A DNA stretch of 64,000 nt from Pseudomonas marginalis (GTDB lineage: Bacteria; Pseudomonadota; Gammaproteobacteria; Pseudomonadales; Pseudomonadaceae). Numbering within the stretch: the stretch's first letter is position 1; each line of letters opens with the position of its first letter. The stretch is from the NCBI RefSeq assembly GCF_024169655.1, contig NZ_JALJWV010000001.1, positions 2,299,001 through 2,363,000 on the forward strand. The letters are read 5' to 3'. The notes below the pieces were generated by a model. That model was not told the origin of the DNA, did no database searches, and saw only the letters and a list, made by a program, of their open reading frames with translations. Shown piece after piece: positions 8,953-15,809 of this stretch. The position numbers were made by a program, and so were the translations under genes.

Positions 8953-9543
8953 ATGAACCCAACACTCGAAACCAGCCCCGACGAAGTCGTCACCCTGATC
9001 GTCAAACACCGGATCAAATCCGGCAGCGAGGCTGACTACGAAGCCTGGCTACGGCGCATCGTGCGCATCGCCGGCGAGCGTCCCGGCCATCTCGGTGTCG
9101 ACGTCGTGCGCGGTAAACAGGATGGCCTTGCGCTGTTCACCTGCGTGTTGCGCTACCGCTCCACCGACGACCTGCAACGCTGGCTCGACTCTCCGCAGCG
9201 CAAGACCCTGATCGAAGAAGCCGCGCCGATGTTGGCCGACGGCGACCACACCGAAATCGGTGCGGTCAACGAGTTCTGGTTCACGCCGCAAACCGACAGC
9301 GTCGCCAAACCGCCGCGCTGGAAACAGGCCGTGGTCACCCTGTGTGTGATCCTGCCGCTGACCCTGCTGGTGCCGATCGCGTGGGGTCCGATACTGGCTC
9401 TGCATCCGTTGCTGTCCAACTACGTGGTCGCCACCTTCCTGGTGACCGTGACCATCGTCGTGCTGGTGGTGTACCTGCTGATGCCAGCGGCTACCCGCCT
9501 GTTCGCTCCCTGGCTTGAAGCCTCTGTAAAGGAAACCCTATGA
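8953..9543 (+). CDS. ABM-domain protein with C-terminal membrane anchor
   Basis: A 196-residue protein. Residues about 12-105 are a dimeric ferredoxin-like antibiotic biosynthesis monooxygenase (ABM) domain (VTLIVKHRIKSGSEADYEAW, GHLGVDVVRG, RYRSTDDLQRWLDS). Two transmembrane helices follow (about 118-140 and 150-175). This fusion is widespread in proteobacteria and usually annotated only as membrane-anchored monooxygenase-like, and no reaction has been assigned to it that I know. Its stop codon overlaps the start of the next gene (ATGA at 9540-9543), so the two are translationally coupled. It is the first gene of a three-gene operon with the amidohydrolase and YcaC-type hydrolase. Confidence 0.85.
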   Translation: MNPTLETSPDEVVTLIVKHRIKSGSEADYEAWLRRIVRIAGERPGHLGVDVVRGKQDGLALFTCVLRYRSTDDLQRWLDSPQRKTLIEEAAPMLADGDHTEIGAVNEFWFTPQTDSVAKPPRWKQAVVTLCVILPLTLLVPIAWGPILALHPLLSNYVVATFLVTVTIVVLVVYLLMPAATRLFAPWLEASVKETL

Positions 9544-11378
9544 ACGCCGATCTGATTCTGTTCAATGGCCAGTTCCACACCGTGGACCGTGAAAATCCAC
9601 GCGCCACCGCCGTCGCCATTCACCAGGGGCGCTTCGTGGCAGTGGGCACCGACGGTGAAGCCATGGCCCTGCGTGGCAGCGCCACCCAGGTCATCGACCT
9701 CAAAGGCCGCACGGTGATCCCCGGCCTCAACGACTCGCACCTGCACCTGATCCGTGGTGGCTTGAACTACAACCTCGAACTGCGCTGGGAGGGCGTGCCG
9801 TCCCTGGCTGACGCGCTGCGCATGCTCAAGGATCAGGCCGACCGCACCCCCACGCCGCAATGGGTACGCGTGGTGGGCGGCTGGAACGAATTCCAGTTCG
9901 CCGAAAAGCGCATGCCGACCCTGGAAGAACTCAACCAGGCGGCGCCGGACACCCCGGTGTTCGTGTTGCACCTGTACGACCGTGCCTTGCTCAACCGCGC
10001 CGCCCTGCGCGTGGCCGGCTACACCAAGGACACGCCCAACCCGCCGGGCGGCGAGATCGTGCGCGACAGCCACGGCAACCCCACCGGCATGCTGGTGGCG
10101 CGGCCCAACGCAATGATTCTCTACTCGACCCTGGCCAAGGGGCCGAAACTGCCGCTGGAATACCAGGTCAACTCGACCCGTCAGTTCATGCGTGAACTCA
10201 ATCGCCTCGGCCTGACCAGTGCAATCGACGCCGGCGGCGGTTTCCAGAACTACCCCGATGACTACGCGGTGATCGAGCAACTGGCCAAGGATGAACAGTT
10301 GACGGTGCGTATCGCCTACAACCTGTTCACCCAGAAGCCCAAGGAAGAACTCAGCGACTTCAAAAACTGGACCGGCAGCGTCACCCTGCACCAGGGCGAC
10401 GACTACCTGCGCCACAACGGCGCCGGCGAGATGCTGGTGTTTTCGGCGGCGGATTTCGAAGACTTCCTCGAACCACGCCCGGACCTGCCGCTGAGCATGG
10501 AGCAGGAACTGGAGCCGGTGGTGCGCCACCTGGTCGAGCAGCGCTGGCCGTTCCGCCTGCACGCCACCTATAACGAATCGATCTCGCGCATGCTCGACGT
10601 GTTCGAGAAGGTCAACCGCGATATCCCGTTCAATGGCTTGCCGTGGTTCTTCGACCACGCCGAAACCATCACCCCGCACAACATCGAGCGCGTGCGCGCC
10701 CTCGGCGGCGGGATTGCGATCCAGGACCGCATGGCGTTCCAGGGTGAGTACTTTGTCGAGCGCTACGGCGCCAAGGCCGCCGAAGCCACGCCGCCGATCA
10801 AGCGCATGCTCGCCGAAGGCGTGCCGGTCGGCGCGGGCACCGATGCCACGCGGGTCTCGAGTTATAACCCGTGGACCTCGTTGTACTGGATGGTCAGCGG
10901 CCGCACCGTGGGCGGCCTGGAGTTGCACGCCGAAGGCCTGCCGCGCCTGACCGCGCTGGAACTGTTCACCCATGGCAGCGCCTGGTTCTCGTCCGAACAG
11001 GGCAAGAAGGGCCAGATCAAGGTCGGCCAGTTGGCGGATGTCGCCGCGCTGTCGGCGGATTTTTTCAGTGTCGATGAAGAGGCCATCAAGTGGATCGAAT
11101 CGGTGCTGACCGTGGTCGGCGGCAAGGTGGTGTATGGCGCCGGCGACTTCGAAGATTTCGCGCCGCCGCGCGTGCCGGTGCTGCCGGACTGGTCGCCGGT
11201 AGTCAAGGTGCCGGGGCACTGGCGTCCGACGTCGCCGCTGCAAGCCCAGGTTCACCAGTGCAGCGGCCCGTGCGGCGTGCATTCCCATAGCCATGAAAAA
11301 GCACGCCTTTCCAGCGTGCCGGTCAGCGACTTCCAGGGTTTCTGGGGCGCGTTTGGCTGTTCCTGCTTTGCTTTCTAA
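9540..11378 (+). CDS. YtcJ-like amidohydrolase
   Basis: A 612-residue metal-dependent hydrolase of the amidohydrolase-3 (YtcJ) family. It begins with a composite beta-sandwich segment (ADLILFNGQFHTVD) and the metal-binding PGLNDSHLHL. Later come the barrel motifs FDHAETI (His metal ligand region) and GAGTDATRVSSYNPW (Asp ligand). The last 40 residues are unusual, a Cys/His-rich tail with QCSGPCGVHSHSH and ending GAFGCSCFAF, which could bind metal. The substrate is not predictable. In the operon with an ABM protein and an isochorismatase-like hydrolase it may process an N-acyl or amide compound. No signal peptide is seen, so it is probably cytoplasmic. Confidence 0.88.
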   Translation: MNADLILFNGQFHTVDRENPRATAVAIHQGRFVAVGTDGEAMALRGSATQVIDLKGRTVIPGLNDSHLHLIRGGLNYNLELRWEGVPSLADALRMLKDQADRTPTPQWVRVVGGWNEFQFAEKRMPTLEELNQAAPDTPVFVLHLYDRALLNRAALRVAGYTKDTPNPPGGEIVRDSHGNPTGMLVARPNAMILYSTLAKGPKLPLEYQVNSTRQFMRELNRLGLTSAIDAGGGFQNYPDDYAVIEQLAKDEQLTVRIAYNLFTQKPKEELSDFKNWTGSVTLHQGDDYLRHNGAGEMLVFSAADFEDFLEPRPDLPLSMEQELEPVVRHLVEQRWPFRLHATYNESISRMLDVFEKVNRDIPFNGLPWFFDHAETITPHNIERVRALGGGIAIQDRMAFQGEYFVERYGAKAAEATPPIKRMLAEGVPVGAGTDATRVSSYNPWTSLYWMVSGRTVGGLELHAEGLPRLTALELFTHGSAWFSSEQGKKGQIKVGQLADVAALSADFFSVDEEAIKWIESVLTVVGGKVVYGAGDFEDFAPPRVPVLPDWSPVVKVPGHWRPTSPLQAQVHQCSGPCGVHSHSHEKARLSSVPVSDFQGFWGAFGCSCFAF

Positions 11379-11402
11379 TCAACCCACAAAGGAGCTACTC
11401 CC

Positions 11403-12020
11403 ATGACTTACAAACGCCTGAATAAAGATGACGCAGTCGTGCTGTTGGTGGATCACCAGACTGGCCTGATCTCCCTGGTGCAGGATTTCTCCCCCAACGA
11501 ATTCAAGAACAACGTGCTGGCCCTGGCCGACGTGGCGAAGTTCTTCAACCTGCCGACCATCCTCACCACCAGCTTTGAAAGCGGCCCCAACGGCCCGCTG
11601 GTGCCCGAGCTCAAAGAACTGTTCCCGGACGCGCCGTACATCCCGCGCCCTGGCCAGATCAATGCCTGGGACAACGAAGACTTCGTCAAAGCGGTGAAGG
11701 CCACCGGCCGCAAGCAGATCATCATTGCCGGTGTGGTGACGGATGTGTGCGTAGCGTTCCCGACCCTGTGCGCCCTCGACGAAGGCTTTGAGGTGTTTGT
11801 GGTCACCGATGCTTCCGGCACTTTCAACGAAACCGTGCAACAGGCTGCCTGGGCCCGTATGACCGCTGCCGGCGCGCAACTGGTGAACTGGTTCTCCGTG
11901 GCCTGCGAGCTGCAAGTTGACTGGCGCAACGACATGGAAGGCCTGGCCAACCTGCTGTCGCCGCGCATTCCCAACTACCGCAACCTGATGAACAGCTACT
12001 CGGCGTTCACTGCCAAGTAA
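11403..12020 (+). CDS. ycaC: YcaC-type isochorismatase-like hydrolase
   Basis: A 205-residue cysteine hydrolase close to E. coli YcaC. The catalytic Asp is in LLVDHQTGL and the nucleophilic Cys in GVVTDVCVAFPTL, following the family's cis-peptide glycine/valine pair. The length and the C-terminal part (PRIPNYRNLMNSYSAFTAK) match YcaC. It follows the amidohydrolase by 24 bases, with a ribosome-binding site (aaaggagc) ahead of the ATG. The physiological substrate of YcaC is unknown. Directly downstream are two internally deleted copies of its own 3' end, see the repeat array at 12018-12550. Confidence 0.92.
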   Translation: MTYKRLNKDDAVVLLVDHQTGLISLVQDFSPNEFKNNVLALADVAKFFNLPTILTTSFESGPNGPLVPELKELFPDAPYIPRPGQINAWDNEDFVKAVKATGRKQIIIAGVVTDVCVAFPTLCALDEGFEVFVVTDASGTFNETVQQAAWARMTAAGAQLVNWFSVACELQVDWRNDMEGLANLLSPRIPNYRNLMNSYSAFTAK

Positions 12021-12048
12021 CCCGACCTCACGAATGTAGGTAATCAAT

Positions 12049-12138
12049 GTGGGAGGGGGCTTGCCCCCGATAGCGGTGTGTCAGTCACGCATGCATTGGC
12101 TGACACCCCGCCATCGGGGGCAAGCCCCCTCCCACATT
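12049..12138. repeat. REP pair (REPIN-like) 1
   Basis: Two inverted copies of the P. fluorescens-type REP (tgtgggagggggcttgcccc on the left, its complement ending ctcccaca on the right) flank a short spacer. Such pairs are mobilised in trans by RAYT transposases. No RAYT gene is present in this window. Confidence 0.88.
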
Positions 12139-12281
12139 TGATGGTGTTCACACGTTGGGTTTGTGGTCACCGATGCTTTCGGCGCTTTCAACGAAACTGT
12201 GCAACAGGCTGCGCGCATTCCCAACTAGCTACTCGGCGTTCACTGCCAAGTAACCCGACCTCACGAATGTAGGTAATCAAT

Positions 12282-12371
12282 GTGGGAGGGGGCTTGCCCC
12301 CGATAGCGGTGGGTCAGTCACGCATGCATTGGCTGACACCCTGCCATCGGGGGCAAGCCCCCTCCCACATT
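12282..12371. repeat. REP pair (REPIN-like) 2
   Basis: This is the second copy of the REP pair, 233 bp after the first and differing from it at only a few positions. It lies in the tandem array downstream of ycaC. Confidence 0.88.
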
Positions 12372-12602
12372 TGATGGTGTTCACCCGTTGGGTTTGTGGT
12401 CACCGATGCTTCCGGCACTTTCAACGAAACTGTGCAACAGGCTGCGCGCATTCCCAACTAGCTACTCGGCGTTCACTGCCAAGTAACCCGATCTCGGGAA
12501 TCTCAGTAATCCCCTCCCACATTTGATGGTGTTCACACATTGGGTTTGTGGTGTGGTCACTGACAGGCTATAAGTCAGCAAAATGTCCACCGAGAAGCGA
12601 CA

Positions 12603-13490
12603 ATGAACCCCTTCGAAGACATGCGCCTGTTTTGCCAGGTCATGGAATCCGGCAGCTTCACCGCCGCCGCCGAACAACTGGGGCTGTCCAAGCAATTCGT
12701 CAGCCGTCGTCTGATCCAGCTCGAAGACCGCCTCGGCGTGCGCTTGCTCAACCGCTCCACCCGCCGCCTGGATGTCACGCCCCTGGGGCAGAGTTACTAC
12801 GAGTCGGCCTTGCGCCTGCTCGGTGAAGTCGAGCAAGTGGAGCAGGGCATCGCCGGCCAGAACAGCGAGCCACGCGGCACGATCCGCCTGAGTGCGCCGT
12901 TGTCGTTTGCCATGGCCCACCTGGGCTGCCTGCTGCCGGCGTTTTTGCAGCGCTATCGGCAGGTATCGGTGGAAGTCGACCTGAGCGACCGCCCCGTGGA
13001 TTTGATCGGCGAAGGCTACGACCTGGTGCTGCGCATTGGCATTCTCGAAGACTCCACCCTGATCGCCCGCCGTATCGCCAGCGTGCAGCGTGTGTATTGC
13101 GCCAGCCCCGAGTACCTCGCGTTGCACGGTACGCCGCAGAAACCTGACGACCTGGCCGACCACGATTGCCTGCCCTACGGCCACGGCCGCCAAGTGCAAT
13201 GGCGGTTCCAGAACAAGGGCAAGCTGCAGTCGCTGAACGTCAGCGGGCGCATGCGCGTGAACAACGGCGAGCTGCTGCGCGACACCGCTATCGCTGGCCT
13301 GGGCATCACCTACCTGCCAACCTTTATCATCGCCGATGCCTTGAAGGACGGGCGCCTGGTGACGCTGCTGGAGGACTTCGCCCCCGACGCCCTGACCCTG
13401 TCGGCGGTGTACCCGCAGCACCGGCAGAGTTCGCGGCCGGTGCAGGCGCTGGTGGACTTCCTGCGTGAGCGCCTGGCTAGCGGCTGCTGA
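12603..13490 (+). CDS. LysR family transcriptional regulator
   Basis: A 295-residue LysR regulator of the CrgA/AaeR-like branch. It has an N-terminal HTH (MRLFCQVMESGSFTAAAEQLGL, SKQFVSRRLIQLEDRLGVRL, LNRSTRRLDVTPLG) and an effector domain containing RPVDLIGEGYDLVLRIG and GLGITYLPTFIIADAL. It lies downstream of ycaC on the same strand, separated by the 233-bp repeat array. This position suggests it once formed part of, or regulates, the ycaC operon. It overlaps the convergent AraC gene by 14 bases at the 3' end. The ligand is unknown. Confidence 0.9.
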   Translation: MNPFEDMRLFCQVMESGSFTAAAEQLGLSKQFVSRRLIQLEDRLGVRLLNRSTRRLDVTPLGQSYYESALRLLGEVEQVEQGIAGQNSEPRGTIRLSAPLSFAMAHLGCLLPAFLQRYRQVSVEVDLSDRPVDLIGEGYDLVLRIGILEDSTLIARRIASVQRVYCASPEYLALHGTPQKPDDLADHDCLPYGHGRQVQWRFQNKGKLQSLNVSGRMRVNNGELLRDTAIAGLGITYLPTFIIADALKDGRLVTLLEDFAPDALTLSAVYPQHRQSSRPVQALVDFLRERLASGC

Positions 13491-14514
13491 ATAGCTGACG
13501 GATCAGGTTCGGCGTGGTACCCGTCCAGCGTTTGAACGAGCGCCGGAAGTTCGCCGCATCGTTGAAGTTCAGGTACGCGGCCACTTCATCGTTGCTGAAC
13601 CCCTTGACCTGATACAGGTGCAACGCGACGTGCTTGCGCACCCGATCCACCTGCTGTTGAAAGCCGGTGTCGTGCTTGTGCAGTTTGCGCTTGAGGGTCG
13701 CCGGGCTCATGGCGAACGCCTGGGCCGCCTGTTCCAGGCTGGGCGGCTGACGCACCTGTTCGCGCAGGTAGTCGTAGAGGCAATCGAGAAAACTGTCGGC
13801 AAAGCCGAGCGTTTCGACCTGCTCGCGGGCCTGCTGCCGCGCGACTTGGCCGGCGGTGGCCGACGCGCCGGGCCAGGCCATGACCAGGTATTCGCGCGGG
13901 ATGCACATCATGTCCAGCGGGCGGGCGAAGCGCGTGTGTTCCCCCAGGTGTACCCAATATTGTTCGACGTAGTGCGGCTCGCCATGGCTGAAGCTGCATT
14001 GCCACGGCAGGCGTTGGCCGCTGAGCCATTGGCTCATTGCGACCAGCGACGTCATGCTGGCTTCCAGCAGGAACCGCCAGTGTTCGCCTGCGCCGCAACT
14101 GTCCCGCCAGTACAGGTAGGCGTGGTGCTCATCGAGCTCCACTTGCAGCGTGACCAACGGGCTGAGCAATACCTGTTGCTGGATCAGGATCTCCAGCGCC
14201 TGATCGAGGTTTTGCGCGTGGCCCAGGGCATGGCTGGCGGCGCCGTAATAGCCGGGCAGCAGGCGTTGGCCAAACAGAAAGCTGCTCTCATCGGCATCGA
14301 GCAGGCGCCGGCTGTTGCCGATCAATGCGAGAAACTGCTGCGGGCTCAGTTGCGCTTTACCGGCGAGGATGTCCTCGTGGAACAGCCCGGTGCCGCGCAG
14401 CAGCCGATGGCTGTCGATGTCGCGGGACAACGCCAGGTCGATCAGCGTGGCAGGTTGGTAATGCCCAGGGATGAAGCGGCTGTCGGCTTCATACCAACGG
14501 GTTTTCACGGCCAT
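13477..14514 (-). CDS. AraC family regulator with arabinose-binding-like N-domain
   Basis: A 345-residue AraC regulator of the OruR/ArgR-like type. The N-terminal part is the 'arabinose-binding' PF12625-like domain (GTGLFHEDILAGKAQLSPQQ, LGQRLLPGYYGAASHALGHA-like region). The C-terminal HTH pair lies around residues 255-345 (FAMSPATLKRKLHKHDTGFQ, FSNDEVAAYLNFNDAANFRR, GTTPNLIRQLF). I place the start at the ATG at 14514 (MAVKTRWYE) rather than a TTG at 14532, because the former falls one base after the stop of the GGDEF gene, typical of a coupled pair. It ends overlapping the convergent LysR gene by 14 bases. Confidence 0.87.
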   Translation of the reverse strand: MAVKTRWYEADSRFIPGHYQPATLIDLALSRDIDSHRLLRGTGLFHEDILAGKAQLSPQQFLALIGNSRRLLDADESSFLFGQRLLPGYYGAASHALGHAQNLDQALEILIQQQVLLSPLVTLQVELDEHHAYLYWRDSCGAGEHWRFLLEASMTSLVAMSQWLSGQRLPWQCSFSHGEPHYVEQYWVHLGEHTRFARPLDMMCIPREYLVMAWPGASATAGQVARQQAREQVETLGFADSFLDCLYDYLREQVRQPPSLEQAAQAFAMSPATLKRKLHKHDTGFQQQVDRVRKHVALHLYQVKGFSNDEVAAYLNFNDAANFRRSFKRWTGTTPNLIRQLFSSR

Positions 14515-14515
14515 C

Positions 14516-15430
14516 TCAGGCGCTTTTCGCAAGCGGTTGTTTGGCCCGGGCGAGCGCCAGGTTCAGGCGCTTGAGCAGGTCCTGCGGCGGTTCTTCCAAG
14601 GCCATTACCACGGCCAGGGTCGCCGCCAGTTGCAGGCGCTCGCCGTGTTGCCGCGTCTTGTGCGCCAGGCTGCGCACCGCTTGCTCCAGCTCCAGCGCCA
14701 GCACCTGGGCCTGGCGCTCGCCGGTGTTGGGCAACACCACCACAAAGCGGTCGCCGGCCAGGCGGCAAAGTAAATCCTGACGGCGCAGGTTGAGCAGCAG
14801 CACATGGCTGAGGGCTTGCAACACCGCATCGCCCTCGGCGTGGCCGTAGGCCTGGTTGATGGAGGTGAAGTTGTCCAAGTCCAGGGCCAGCAGCGACAGC
14901 GGTTGTTGCTGGTCACGGCTGTCTTGCAGGCTGTGGGCCAGTTGGCGCTTGAGGTAATCGGCGCCACCCAGGGGCGTGAGTTTGTCGAACAGCCGATGCT
15001 CGCGAAACAGCCGCTCGCGTTTTTCCATTTGCGCGCTGATCGCCAGTTGTTCGCGGTGCCAGTGGTAGATGCCGAGGGTCAGCAGGATCATGCCCACCGG
15101 CATCGGCCCGGACTCCAGCCAGTGATCCCAGGTGATGCTGGCGGGCAAGCGAATGAATTCGTCGAGGCTGTCGATCCACCAGGAGAAAAAGATGCACGAC
15201 AGGCCCAGTGCCAGGTAATTGGTGACGCGCCCGGCGGGGCGGCTTTTCAGCACCAGGCCCAGCCATACCAGGGCGAGCAGGGCGGAGCCGCCCTCGCCGA
15301 TGATATCCAGCCATACCCACTCGTTGATGCTTTTCAGCTCGCCGCAGGCCAGGAACAGCAGCAGGCCGAGGTTGGCGGCGATCAGCAGCAGGGCGAGTTT
15401 CCAGCGGTGGGGTTTGAGCACGGAAAACAT
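14516..15430 (-). CDS. membrane GGDEF protein with degenerate active site
   Basis: A 304-residue protein. About four transmembrane helices fill residues 10-130 and a GGDEF domain residues 150-304. Many fold positions are kept (ALDLDNFTSINQAYGHAEGD). The signature that should read GGDEF is AGDRF (CRLAGDRFVVVLP), losing the first glycine and the acidic residue needed for catalysis, so diguanylate cyclase activity is unlikely. There is no EAL domain and no RxxD inhibitory site ahead of the motif. It may act as a sensor or a GTP/c-di-GMP-binding partner. Its stop is one base from the AraC gene start, implying a two-gene operon in which membrane sensing and transcription are linked (inference). 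Confidence 0.85.
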   Translation of the reverse strand: MFSVLKPHRWKLALLLIAANLGLLLFLACGELKSINEWVWLDIIGEGGSALLALVWLGLVLKSRPAGRVTNYLALGLSCIFFSWWIDSLDEFIRLPASITWDHWLESGPMPVGMILLTLGIYHWHREQLAISAQMEKRERLFREHRLFDKLTPLGGADYLKRQLAHSLQDSRDQQQPLSLLALDLDNFTSINQAYGHAEGDAVLQALSHVLLLNLRRQDLLCRLAGDRFVVVLPNTGERQAQVLALELEQAVRSLAHKTRQHGERLQLAATLAVVMALEEPPQDLLKRLNLALARAKQPLAKSA

Positions 15431-15545
15431 GGCCGCGAGTCCTTGGGCAAATGAGCGATGGGCGCCAGCACAGCAGATGGATGTGACGGTTGGATGACGA
15501 GGGGGGAGGGTCGAATCAGCTCACCCCACACGCGATGAAAACCAA

Positions 15546-15638
15546 CGGTGGGAGGGGGCTTGCCCCCGATTGCGGTGTGCCAGATGGCTTATCTATTGAC
15601 TGACCCACCGCTATCAGGGGCGAGCCCCCTCCCACCGT
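15546..15638. repeat. REP pair (REPIN-like) 3
   Basis: Inverted REP copies (cggtgggagggggcttgccc on the left, complement ending ctcccaccg on the right) about 93 bp in total, in the gap between the GGDEF gene and the TonB receptor. The remainder of this 379-bp gap holds the Pho-box candidate. Confidence 0.85.
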
Positions 15639-15718
15639 TGACCACCAGAGGTCATTTCGGCTCATTCCACGTTGAGAACCAGGCAAAACTCACGATTTAC
15701 GGGCTCCACGGTCGATCC

Positions 15719-15736
15719 CTGTCACAGAACCGTCAT
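15719..15736 (+). promoter_or_regulatory. candidate PhoB box
   Basis: Two direct half-sites CTGTCAC and CCGTCAT are separated by AGAA, i.e. 11 bp apart, matching the PhoB box layout (consensus CTGTCAT, 4-bp AT-rich spacer, CTGTCAT) at 12 of 14 half-site positions. It lies 74 bases before the ATG of the TonB receptor gene of the phytase operon. Control by phosphate starvation would make sense for phytate use. No good -10 hexamer was found, so this remains a prediction. Confidence 0.55.
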
Positions 15737-15809
15737 CCCTCATCCCTAGCTTGCCCTCCCAGTTGCCGGGCCCCTTGCCTGGCGCCAACGGACTCTTGGG
15801 GAGGATTTC

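Larger units (their letters stand above)
12018..12550. repeat. 233-bp tandem array: REP pairs plus deleted ycaC tails
   Basis: The stretch from the ycaC stop codon onward repeats with an exact 233-bp period (gtaacccga at 12018, 12251 and 12484). Each full unit holds an inverted REP pair, then a fragment of ycaC from about 11796 to 11848 joined to 11963-11977 and to 11995-12020. Both copies therefore share internal deletions of about 114 and 17 bases. The third unit is broken: it keeps the ycaC tail and only the right end of a REP. No functional gene is encoded here. Short reading frames through the array are artefacts. Confidence 0.9.

Noticed and set aside
12078..12526. Two short near-identical frames downstream of ycaC
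   Set aside because: They read through REP hairpins and deleted ycaC fragments out of the original frame; they are products of the duplication, not genes.
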